Origin: Undibacterium sp.
GTDB taxonomy: Bacteria; Pseudomonadota; Gammaproteobacteria; Burkholderiales; Burkholderiaceae
DNA length: 8,911 nucleotides
Direction of reading: 5' to 3'
NCBI GenBank assembly: GCA_014376575.1
Contig: JACMRF010000025.1
Coordinates: 1-8,911 of the forward strand
Shown here: positions 1 through 5,664 of the stretch, piece by piece
Numbering within the stretch: the stretch's first letter is position 1
Layout: each line of letters begins with the position of its first letter
The notes under the pieces: generated by a model
Databases searched by the model: none
What the model saw: the letters and a program-made list of their open reading frames with translations, nothing else
Told to the model about the DNA's origin: nothing
Made by a program: the position numbers and the translations under genes

Positions 1-855
1 CTGCATACACTGCCACAAGAATTTATCGTAGATAGTCAGGACGATGTGCGCGAGCCGATTGGTATGAGTGGAATACGTCTTGAAGTGAGAGTACATATTG
101 TGACTGGCGCTGTCTCCGCGGTACAAAACATCGTGAAATGTGTGCGTCGTTGTGGCCTCGAAGTATCTGACCTTATTTTGCAACCAATGGCTTCTGCTGA
201 AGCAGTTTTAACCAAAGATGAAAAAGAGCTTGGTGTGGTCCTGATTGATATCGGTGGCGGCACAACTGATGTGGCTGTGTTTAGTGAAGGCGCGATCCGT
301 CATACCGCGGTGATACCTATTGCGGGTGATCAAATCACGAACGATATTGCGATGGCATTGCGTACACCTACTTCAGAAGCAGAAGAAATTAAACTTCGTT
401 TTGGAGTGGCGAAGCAAGTATTGGCTGATCCATCGGACACTATTGAGGTGCCCGGGCTCGGTGATCGCGGACCACGTTCGTTGTCGCGTCAGGCTTTAGC
501 GGCAGTGATAGAGCCACGTGTTGAAGAGTTGTTTGCGCTGGTACATCAAGTAGTACGTGAATCCGGTTACGAAGATGTACTGTCCTCAGGCATCGTGTTA
601 ACTGGTGGATCGTCGATCATGCCAGGCATGGTCGAAATGGCGGAAGATATTTTTTTGAAGCCGACAAGATTGGGTATGCCAGCATACACAGGGCAGTTGG
701 CTGATGTGGTACGCAGCCCGCGCTATGCGACAGTTTTAGGGTTGTTGTTGGAGGCGAAGAAGCAGTATTTGCGCGGACATATCGTCACAAGGCAGGAAGG
801 ATCTGCGCAAGCGGTGTGGCAACGCATGAAAGAGTGGTTTTTAGGGAATTTTTAG
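1..855 (+). CDS. ftsA: Cell division protein FtsA (5'-truncated by window edge)
   Basis: FtsA is an actin-like ATPase that tethers FtsZ filaments to the inner membrane and recruits later divisome proteins. The frame is open from base 1 and already matches internal FtsA sequence (LPQEFIVD, then a GMSG block), so the GTG at 46 is not the true start and the N-terminal part lies upstream. Numbering from base 1, the phosphate-binding motif IDIGGGTTD is at about residues 82-90 and the adenosine motif IVLTGGSS is near residue 200. The C-terminus ends in an amphipathic stretch (AVWQRMKEWFLGNF), the family's membrane-targeting helix, so the 3' end is intact. The stop is TAG at 853-855. ftsZ follows after 143 bp, as usual at the end of the dcw cluster. 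The family call is secure from these motifs and the neighbour. Confidence 0.96.
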   Translation: MHTLPQEFIVDSQDDVREPIGMSGIRLEVRVHIVTGAVSAVQNIVKCVRRCGLEVSDLILQPMASAEAVLTKDEKELGVVLIDIGGGTTDVAVFSEGAIRHTAVIPIAGDQITNDIAMALRTPTSEAEEIKLRFGVAKQVLADPSDTIEVPGLGDRGPRSLSRQALAAVIEPRVEELFALVHQVVRESGYEDVLSSGIVLTGGSSIMPGMVEMAEDIFLKPTRLGMPAYTGQLADVVRSPRYATVLGLLLEAKKQYLRGHIVTRQEGSAQAVWQRMKEWFLGNF

Positions 856-873
856 TGAATTTCGGGACGGATT

Positions 874-882
874 TGTGGATAT
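874..882. promoter_or_regulatory. DnaA-box-like 9-mer upstream of ftsZ
   Basis: TGTGGATAT differs at one base from TGTGGATAA, the reverse complement of the DnaA box TTATCCACA. It lies inside the first of two ATTTGTGG direct repeats (871-878 and 893-900) that bracket the proposed ftsZ -35. A single near-match can occur by chance, so this is only a candidate. Confidence 0.25.
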
Positions 883-885
883 TTT

Positions 886-915
886 TTCATAAATTTGTGG
901 TAATTATTTTATAAT
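886..915 (+). promoter_or_regulatory. Candidate sigma-70 promoter for ftsZ
   Basis: A perfect TATAAT lies at 910-915. A 4/6 match to the -35 consensus, TTCATA, is at 886-891 with an 18-bp spacer. The surroundings are very A+T rich. The predicted start of transcription near 922 would place the large hairpin at 927-979 almost at the 5' end of the mRNA. ftsZ may also be read from promoters further upstream in the dcw cluster. Confidence 0.5.
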
Positions 916-926
916 GTTTAGATCTA

Positions 927-979
927 CAGTTTTTAGTCGCTAGTCGTCACATCGGGTGATGCTTAGCGACTGAAAACTG
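927..979 (+). promoter_or_regulatory. Large stem-loop in the ftsZ 5' leader
   Basis: CAGTTTTTAGTCGCTA (927-942) and TAGCGACTGAAAACTG (964-979) are complementary over 16 positions, with a single G-U wobble in RNA. The 21-nt interval contains a second short stem (945-950 with 956-961, one wobble, loop 951-955), so the RNA could fold into one long, nearly continuous hairpin. No U-tract follows, so it does not look like a terminator. It ends 7 nt before the ftsZ Shine-Dalgarno and does not include it. Possible roles are mRNA 5'-end protection or binding of a protein or RNA; these are inferences. Confidence 0.6.
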
Positions 980-986
980 CCTACTT

Positions 987-991
987 GGAGG
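987..991 (+). promoter_or_regulatory. ftsZ ribosome binding site
   Basis: GGAGG is 7 nt before the ATG at 999 and only 4 nt before the ATG at 996. The spacing favours 999 as the start, which gives the N-terminus MEFDM expected from related FtsZ proteins. Confidence 0.75.
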
Positions 992-998
992 ATGCATG

Positions 999-2195
999 AT
1001 GGAGTTCGATATGGTCGATAACGCTACACAGGGTACCGTAATCAAGGTCGTCGGCGTCGGTGGCGCAGGTGGTAATGCGGTTCAGCACATGATTAATAAA
1101 GGTGTTTCTGGCGTTGAGTTCATCGCTGCAAATACAGATGCGCAAGCATTGACGCAATCTAAAGCGCATAACGTCATTCAAATCGGCGAGACCGGTTTGG
1201 GCGCAGGGATGAAACCTGAAGTCGGTCGTCAGTTGGCCGAAGAGTCGCGCGCCCGTATTGAAGATGCGTTGCGCGGTTCGCATATGGTATTTATTGCTGC
1301 CGGTATGGGTGGAGGTACCGGTACCGGTGCTGCACCAGTGGTTGCGCAAATTGCCAAAGAATTAGGTGCATTGACCGTTGCAGTGGTGTCAAAACCGTTT
1401 TCCTACGAAGGCCAAAAATGCATGGATATCGCCGATGAAGGTCTAGAAGCGCTGTCTAAACATGTTGATTCCTTGATTATCATCTTGAACGAAAAACTCG
1501 AAGAAATCTACGAAGATGACAGCATGATCGAATGGCTGCAACATGCAGATGATGTGCTCAATAACGCTGTTGCTGGTATCGCTGAAATCATCAACGTGCC
1601 TGGTCATATCAATGTCGATTTTAACGACGTGAAAACCATTATGGGCGAGCAGGGCAAAGCGATGATGGGAACCGCGACTGCCTCTGGTGTTGATCGTGCC
1701 CGTATTGCGGCTGAGCAGGCTGTTGCATCGCCACTTCTTGATGGTATCGATTTATCCGGAGCGCGCGGTGTCTTGGTTAATGTCACGGCCAGTCGCAGTC
1801 TCAAAGGTAAAGAAATCAAAGAGGTAATGGCTGCGGTGCGTGCTTTTGCTGCACCGGATGCCTCGATTGCACAAGGTATCGCTTACGACGATACGATGGG
1901 CGACAATATTCGCGTCACCGTCGTGGCAACTGGCCTTGGTCGTGGCAAGAAAAATATTCAGCTGGTGCAAACTCCGATGCTGCGCACAGGGACACATAAC
2001 GAACCAATGATGGCAGCAACTGCAATGACGCCTTCAGCAAACTCAGGTATGGGATCTGCCTCATCGAGTTTTGATGGTTTGAGCAAGCCAGCAGTATGGC
2101 GTCGCGAGTCCGCATCGGATCAGGTGCGCGCTTTGGAGAAAAATGGTATGGAGACTTACGACATTCCTGCTTTCTTACGCAAACAGGCAGACTAA
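999..2195 (+). CDS. ftsZ: Cell division GTPase FtsZ
   Basis: FtsZ is the tubulin-like GTPase that polymerises into the mid-cell Z-ring. The protein is 398 aa from ATG 999; an ATG directly before it at 996 would add one Met. The N-terminal GTPase domain begins with a GVGGAGGNAV loop and carries the tubulin signature GGGTGTG at residues 104-110. The T7 synergy loop NVDFND is at about 205-210, with both catalytic acidic residues present. The globular core ends soon after IRVTVVATGLG (about 304-313). A low-complexity linker rich in Ala, Ser, Met and Thr follows, and the last residues DIPAFLRKQAD are the conserved tail that binds FtsA and ZipA. Length and architecture are normal. It is preceded by ftsA, has its own candidate promoter and leader hairpin, and ends before a strong terminator. 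Confidence 0.98.
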   Translation: MEFDMVDNATQGTVIKVVGVGGAGGNAVQHMINKGVSGVEFIAANTDAQALTQSKAHNVIQIGETGLGAGMKPEVGRQLAEESRARIEDALRGSHMVFIAAGMGGGTGTGAAPVVAQIAKELGALTVAVVSKPFSYEGQKCMDIADEGLEALSKHVDSLIIILNEKLEEIYEDDSMIEWLQHADDVLNNAVAGIAEIINVPGHINVDFNDVKTIMGEQGKAMMGTATASGVDRARIAAEQAVASPLLDGIDLSGARGVLVNVTASRSLKGKEIKEVMAAVRAFAAPDASIAQGIAYDDTMGDNIRVTVVATGLGRGKKNIQLVQTPMLRTGTHNEPMMAATAMTPSANSGMGSASSSFDGLSKPAVWRRESASDQVRALEKNGMETYDIPAFLRKQAD

Positions 2196-2247
2196 GCTTC
2201 AATACACTTGCTGATTCTTTGGCTCAGTCAGGTCAGAGTAAAAAATG

Positions 2248-2279
2248 AAAACGCCAGCCTCTCCGGGTGCTGGCGTTTT
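2248..2279 (+). terminator. Intrinsic terminator after ftsZ
   Basis: AAAACGCCAGC (2248-2258) pairs perfectly with GCTGGCGTTTT (2269-2279) around a 10-nt loop. This gives a GC-rich stem ending in a T run. On the other strand the A-rich flank becomes a U-tract, so it could also stop minus-strand transcription. It separates the division cluster from the peroxiredoxin gene. Confidence 0.9.
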
Positions 2280-2386
2280 GCTTGCAGCACGAAAAATCAG
2301 ACTCAGGCATACTTACGGGCAGCGCGTTTCTGGAAATGTATCGTTTGCCAGAGCGGTGTGATTAATCTCAAATTAAGGAGCTAAAT
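2280..2386 (+). promoter_or_regulatory. Upstream region of the peroxiredoxin gene
   Basis: Because a strong terminator precedes it, the peroxiredoxin gene should have a promoter here. The best pair I see is weak: TTGCCA at 2345-2350 and TCAAAT at 2368-2373 with a 17-bp spacer, which would start transcription at or past the ribosome binding site. An imperfect inverted repeat (TCTGGAAA at 2329-2336, TTTGCCAGA at 2344-2352) overlaps this -35 and could be an operator. I see no clear OxyR site. The Shine-Dalgarno AAGGAG at 2375-2380 is 6 nt from the ATG. Confidence 0.3.
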
Positions 2387-2893
2387 ATGACAATCAAGAT
2401 TGGTGATAACTTGCCTGAAGGCAGCTTGGCGGAGTTTGTTGAAGTCGAAGCGGAAGGTTGTTCGCTCGGGCCGAATACCTTTATCGTTTCTGATCTGACC
2501 AAGGGCAAGACCATAGCCATTTTTGGATTGCCTGGTGCTTTTACCCCTACCTGTTCGGAGAAACACGTTCCTGGTTATGTGGCGAATGCTGGAGTTCTAA
2601 AAGCCAAAGGCGTCGATGAAATCTGGTGTATCTCAGTCAATGACGCGTTTGTCATGGGCGCATGGGGTCGTGAACAGAAATCTACTGGTATCGTTCGGAT
2701 GATGGCTGATGGTAATGCGGCATTTTGTAAGGCCTTGGGTCTAGACGCTGATTTCAGTAAGTTTGGTATGGGTACACGTTCGCAGCGTTATTCTATGGTC
2801 GTTGTCGACGGTGTAGTAACTCAACTCAACGTTGAACAAGGTGGCGGTTTTGACGTGTCAAATGCAGAGACCATGCTAGGTCAGCTTGCATAA
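2387..2893 (+). CDS. Peroxiredoxin, Prx5/AhpC-TSA superfamily
   Basis: This is a thiol peroxidase that reduces hydrogen peroxide and organic hydroperoxides in the cytoplasm through a reactive cysteine. The protein has 168 aa, typical for the Prx5 group. The active-site motif PGAFTPTCS covers residues 49-57, with Cys56 as peroxidatic cysteine and Thr53 in the family position. The conserved arginine is probably Arg134 in RSQRYSMVV. Further cysteines (25, 81, 114) are present, but which one, if any, resolves the sulfenic acid cannot be told from sequence. No glutaredoxin domain is fused at the C-terminus. The start is supported by AAGGAG 6 nt upstream. The gene is flanked by strong intrinsic terminators, so it looks monocistronic; it is functionally unrelated to its division and envelope neighbours, though I recall this placement in other Burkholderiales. 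Confidence 0.93.
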   Translation: MTIKIGDNLPEGSLAEFVEVEAEGCSLGPNTFIVSDLTKGKTIAIFGLPGAFTPTCSEKHVPGYVANAGVLKAKGVDEIWCISVNDAFVMGAWGREQKSTGIVRMMADGNAAFCKALGLDADFSKFGMGTRSQRYSMVVVDGVVTQLNVEQGGGFDVSNAETMLGQLA

Positions 2894-2915
2894 ACATTAA
2901 TAAGAACTGCATAAG

Positions 2916-2949
2916 AACGGTGTGCGCAAGAGATTGCGCGCACCGTTTT
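2916..2949 (+). terminator. Intrinsic terminator after the peroxiredoxin gene
   Basis: AACGGTGTGCGCAA (2916-2929) and TTGCGCGCACCGTT (2934-2947) form a 14-bp stem with one G-U pair. The loop GAGA fits the GNRA tetraloop pattern. A T-rich tail follows (TTTTATTATTT). This strongly predicts that lpxC needs a promoter of its own downstream. Confidence 0.92.
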
Positions 2950-2996
2950 ATTATTTCTGAACGGTGTCTTTGAATATCAACGCTATTGCAAGCAGA

Positions 2997-3002
2997 TATA
3001 AT
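2997..3002 (+). promoter_or_regulatory. Candidate -10 box of lpxC, close to the start codon
   Basis: A perfect TATAAT ends 6 bp before the lpxC ATG. No good -35 is at the usual distance: TTGAAT at 2970-2975 has a 21-bp spacer, and TATCAA at 2975-2980 matches poorly. Transcription from this box would begin about at the A of the ATG, giving a leaderless mRNA. Only ~60 bp separate the upstream terminator from the gene, which makes a promoter here likely. Confidence 0.45.
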
Positions 3003-3008
3003 AGGTCG

Positions 3009-3944
3009 ATGTTAAAACAAAGAACCATCAAACAACAGGTGAAAACAGTCGGCGTTGGCGTGCATTCTGGCACCAAAGTTGATTTAATTTTACGTCCGGC
3101 CGCGATTGATACCGGTATCGTTTTCACCCGGATTGACCTTAACCCCCCAGTCGTTTTTCATGCCCAAGCAGTCAATGTTGGCGACACGCGTATGGCTTCA
3201 ACCTTAATTAACCAGGGCGCAAAAGTCTCAACGGTAGAGCACTTGCTATCGGCCTGTGCTGGTCTTGGTATTGATAATTTGTATATCGATGTCAGTGCCG
3301 AAGAAATTCCTATTATGGATGGGTCGGCTTCCTCTTTCGTGTATCTATTACAGCAAGCGGGAATGCAAGAGCAGGCGGCAGCAAAAAAATTCATTAAAGT
3401 CCTAAAACCCGTAGAGATACGCGAAGGAAGCGGTAAGGCGGAAAAATGGGCGAGGCTGGAACCCTTTGACGGCTTCAAGCTGCATTTCTTCATCGAGTTT
3501 AATCACCCTGCCGTCGACGGTACAACGCAAACTGCTGAAGTCGATTTTGCCAAAGTGTCTTATGTAAAAGATGTCGCGCGAGCGCGAACCTTTGGATTTA
3601 TGCAGGATGTAGAGATGTTGCGCGGCATAGGTCTGGCGCGCGGTGGCTCAATGGAAAATGCCATCGTCATGGACGAATATCGCATTCTCAACGCAGATGG
3701 TTTGCGCTTTGACGATGAGTTCGTGCGACATAAAATATTGGATGCGATCGGTGATTTATACTTAATCGGGCATCCTTTGCTGGCCAGTTATACCGCACAT
3801 AAATCAGGCCATGGCCTCAATAATCAGTTATTGCGCGCTTTGTTGGCCCAACCGGATGCGTATGAAATTGTAACGTTTAATGAAATCGCATCCGCTCCCA
3901 TATCTTATGCTCAACAAGAGCAAAGAGAGTGGGTTCTCTCTTAA
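3009..3944 (+). CDS. lpxC: UDP-3-O-acyl-N-acetylglucosamine deacetylase LpxC
   Basis: LpxC is a cytoplasmic zinc hydrolase that removes the acetyl group from UDP-3-O-acyl-GlcNAc, the committed step of lipid A synthesis. The protein is 311 aa from ATG 3009, close to the family's ~305. It begins MLKQRTIK, the usual LpxC N-terminus, so the longer frame from GTG 2964 is not used. Zinc ligands and catalytic residues are present: Glu77-His78 in STVEHLLSA, His241 and Asp245 in [10 protein letters not shown], and His268 in KSGHGLNNQ. The second domain contains HPAVDGTTQ and the ARTFGF motif. No good Shine-Dalgarno is visible; AGG at 3003-3005 is weak and very close. The 3' end faces dciA, with only 23 bp between the stops. 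Placement after ftsZ is typical of proteobacteria. Confidence 0.97.
   Translation: MLKQRTIKQQVKTVGVGVHSGTKVDLILRPAAIDTGIVFTRIDLNPPVVFHAQAVNVGDTRMASTLINQGAKVSTVEHLLSACAGLGIDNLYIDVSAEEIPIMDGSASSFVYLLQQAGMQEQAAAKKFIKVLKPVEIREGSGKAEKWARLEPFDGFKLHFFIEFNHPAVDGTTQTAEVDFAKVSYVKDVARARTFGFMQDVEMLRGIGLARGGSMENAIVMDEYRILNADGLRFDDEFVRHKILDAIGDLYLIGHPLLASYTAHKSGHGLNNQLLRALLAQPDAYEIVTFNEIASAPISYAQQEQREWVLS
3923..3942. terminator. Weak hairpin over the lpxC stop codon
   Basis: AAGAGAG (3923-3929) and CTCTCTT (3936-3942) form a perfect 7-bp stem with a 6-nt loop, reaching into the lpxC stop codon. No real T-tract follows on either strand. It might help separate the convergent lpxC and dciA transcripts, but it is a poor intrinsic terminator. 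Confidence 0.3.
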
Positions 3945-3967
3945 TGCTATTGATGCGCTGAGGCTTG

Positions 3968-4477
3968 TTATTCCTCGCTGACAGTTTGATGACGCATCAC
4001 CAATCGATGCAGTGCGGCTCTCAGTGCATCGTTTTGTGGTGTGTCTTCGAGCGCACTTTCTAACTTGCCAAATGCGCGAATTGCAGGGTCGGACAGCAGC
4101 AATTGCTTTACTGCCGTCGGTTTTTCTACCGTCTTCTTGACTTGTACTTTAATTCGTATTGCGTTAACCTGCCACCCTCGCTGCTGTAATTGCGATTGCA
4201 ATTTTGGTAGTTGCTGCTTGAGTTTGCTGGCTAAAGCAGCGTTTGGAGCAGAGAGTGTTAATTGCTCTTCCGCTAGTTGTAACACCTCGCAACTAGTAAA
4301 TATTGCGGGCAAGATTATTCCGCACTCTTTCTGTAAAGATGCATTTCGTTTAATCGTCGGCAGCAACGGAGATATTTTGTCGTTGCTTGTTAAGAAAGAA
4401 GCGATGCCACTTGCTTCGAAGGGCTTTTTGGCGCGCTTGATATTGATTCGAGAGAGAGGACGTGATGGGGATTGCAT
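3968..4477 (-). CDS. dciA: DUF721 protein, DciA-type DnaB helicase operator
   Basis: DciA is the ancestral partner of the replicative helicase DnaB in bacteria lacking DnaC or DnaI. It binds the helicase and promotes its loading. The predicted protein is 169 aa. A DUF721-like domain lies at about residues 22-110, with the pattern SFL...LLPTIK, then hydrophobic strands (LAEEQLTLSAPN), an AALASKLKQQLPKLQSQL helix and a final INAIRIKVQV-type strand. The C-terminal third is charged and probably flexible. The ATG at 4477-4475 was chosen because upstream codons in this frame show no family character. AGAGG is 22 nt away, so there is no good Shine-Dalgarno. The gene is convergent with lpxC and divergent from the M23 gene across 52 bp. 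Family assignment rests on this pattern and the characteristic neighbourhood; sequence conservation in this family is low. Confidence 0.8.
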   Translation of the reverse strand: MQSPSRPLSRINIKRAKKPFEASGIASFLTSNDKISPLLPTIKRNASLQKECGIILPAIFTSCEVLQLAEEQLTLSAPNAALASKLKQQLPKLQSQLQQRGWQVNAIRIKVQVKKTVEKPTAVKQLLLSDPAIRAFGKLESALEDTPQNDALRAALHRLVMRHQTVSEE

Positions 4478-4486
4478 ATGTGCGAC

Positions 4487-4515
4487 ATTATCACATCTAC
4501 CTCTTAGGCATTCAT
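4487..4515 (-). promoter_or_regulatory. Candidate extended -10 promoter of dciA
   Basis: On the minus strand TGTGATAAT (4495-4487) is an extended -10 with one mismatch from TGnTATAAT. A weak -35, ATGAAT (4515-4510), lies 17 bp upstream. Transcription would begin near 4481-4480, only a few nucleotides before the ATG, again giving an almost leaderless mRNA. It overlaps the ribosome-binding region of the divergent M23 gene. Confidence 0.4.
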
Positions 4516-4529
4516 GGGGAAATGAACTA

Positions 4530-5495
4530 ATGCAAATTATTGTTATGCATTCGCGATTTACGCAGGCCAAGTCGATTACGCTTACCTCTAGGCATATTAT
4601 TCTGAGCCTGTTGGTTTTTCTGATGGTGACGATGCTTTGCTCGGTTTTGATGATGGCAATGACCTTACGTCTGGCGAGCGGCGATATTCCATTTTTGAAA
4701 GACTTGATTCCATCCAATGTGGCAGCAGTAGTGCCAAACGACCCGAATGCAAAAGATCGTTATGTGAAGGAAAACCTGGCGGTAATGGCAATTAAGTTAG
4801 GAGAAATGCAGGCACAGTTGATCCGACTCGATGCTTTGGGCGAGCGAGTACAAGGCTTGGCCGGGGTCAAACCCGAAGAGTTTAATTTCAAGGAATCGCC
4901 AGGACGGGGTGGGATAGAAAATTCCGGAAGAATCGCGCCAAAAGAACTCACGATGTCAGAATTTCAGGTCGCGTTGGACGCTATTTCCAGAGATGTGGAA
5001 CAGCGTTCTGATTTCTTGAATGTGGTCGAAACCAAGTTGATGGGTTTTAAGGTGCAGTCAAAGTTATTACCGACCATTCAGCCCGTGAATGTGAGTTACA
5101 ACGCTTCTGGTTTTGGCTGGCGTCTGGATCCGTTCTCTGGACGCAGCGCCTTTCATGAAGGGATTGATTTTTCTGCGCCGACAGGTACACCTATTGTTGC
5201 CTCTGCTGGCGGCGTCATTGTTGCAGCTGAATACCACCCTCAATTTGGCAATATGCTGGAAATCGATCATGGTGGCGATATCGTAACGCGCTATGCTCAC
5301 ACCTCTAAAATTTATGTCAAATTGGGAGATATCGTCAAACGTGGTCAACACGTGGCAGACATCGGTTCGACAGGGCGATCAACTGGAGCCCATTTGCATT
5401 TTGAGGTGAGAGTGAAAGATATTCCTCAAAATCCCCATAAGTTTTTAAGTGCGGGTGCTAATCAGGCGAATTTGGCTGTGCTTGGTCAAAAATAG
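4530..5495 (+). CDS. Membrane-anchored M23 (LytM) family metallopeptidase
   Basis: This is a predicted zinc endopeptidase that cuts peptidoglycan cross-bridges in the periplasm. The protein is 321 aa. Residues 1-21 are cytoplasmic and basic. A strongly hydrophobic segment at about 22-46 is a single membrane anchor. Residues ~70-110 form a probable short coiled coil (KENLAVMAIKLGEMQAQLIRL), and the M23 domain occupies about 190-305. All expected zinc and catalytic residues are present: His209 and Asp213 (HEGIDF), His257 (RYAHTS) and His290 (GAHLHFEV), so the enzyme should be active, unlike degenerate EnvC/NlpD activators. ATG 4530 has GGGGA 9 nt upstream; the open frame extends back to 4041 only as antisense to dciA. 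Its closest functional analogues would be MepM-like or DipM-like hydrolases, but the exact bond cut is unknown. Placement before secA is common in Burkholderiales. Confidence 0.92.
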   Translation: MQIIVMHSRFTQAKSITLTSRHIILSLLVFLMVTMLCSVLMMAMTLRLASGDIPFLKDLIPSNVAAVVPNDPNAKDRYVKENLAVMAIKLGEMQAQLIRLDALGERVQGLAGVKPEEFNFKESPGRGGIENSGRIAPKELTMSEFQVALDAISRDVEQRSDFLNVVETKLMGFKVQSKLLPTIQPVNVSYNASGFGWRLDPFSGRSAFHEGIDFSAPTGTPIVASAGGVIVAAEYHPQFGNMLEIDHGGDIVTRYAHTSKIYVKLGDIVKRGQHVADIGSTGRSTGAHLHFEVRVKDIPQNPHKFLSAGANQANLAVLGQK

Positions 5496-5579
5496 ACTTG
5501 ATATTGCCCGTATTGCCTCCAATTCTAAGTTGATTTATCTAGGCCTTGTACTGCATTTGCCAGTTTGCATGGCTATACA

Positions 5580-5588
5580 TGGTAAAAT
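5580..5588 (+). promoter_or_regulatory. Candidate extended -10 promoter of secA
   Basis: TGGTAAAAT fits the extended -10 pattern TGnTATAAT with one mismatch. A -35-like TTGCCA at 5557-5562 is 20 bp upstream of the hexamer, longer than ideal, which an extended -10 may tolerate. The start would be near 5595, giving a ~70-nt leader that contains the terminator-like hairpin at 5608-5639. An alternative is TTGGCA (5625-5630) with TCTACT (5649-5654, 18-bp spacer), which would start just before the ATG. Confidence 0.4.
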
Positions 5589-5607
5589 CGCGAGTTATCC
5601 TATGTTG

Positions 5608-5639
5608 CTGTCAAGTTAAGTTTATTGGCAGTTTTTTTT
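5608..5639 (+). terminator. Terminator-like hairpin in front of secA
   Basis: CTGTCAA (5608-5614) pairs with TTGGCAG (5625-5631) through 7 bp including one G-U, around a 10-nt loop. Eight consecutive T follow directly. It ends 25 bp before the secA ATG. It may terminate the M23 transcript or act as an attenuator inside the secA leader. The stem is modest, but the T-tract is strong. Confidence 0.6.
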
Positions 5640-5664
5640 AAGAATCCCTCTACTCATTCATAGC

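Noticed and set aside
46..48. GTG 46 as the ftsA start
   Set aside because: The frame is open and FtsA-like from base 1, so this is an internal Val codon of a truncated gene.
2964..3008. GTG start adding 15 residues to LpxC
   Set aside because: The family N-terminus MLKQRTIK begins at ATG 3009, and the extension would run through the only promoter-like -10.
4041..4529. N-terminal extension of the M23 peptidase frame back to 4041 (484 aa)
   Set aside because: The extension is antisense to dciA, has no domain, and would place the membrane anchor in mid-protein. ATG 4530 has a good ribosome binding site and a normal anchor position.
4478..4717. Longer dciA frame beginning at 4717 on the minus strand
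   Set aside because: The extra 80 residues are antisense to the M23 start and anchor region and look nothing like DUF721.
5496..5664. A secM homologue upstream of secA
   Set aside because: No frame longer than about 20 codons with a signal peptide and arrest-like end is present, and the upstream gene is clearly an M23 peptidase.
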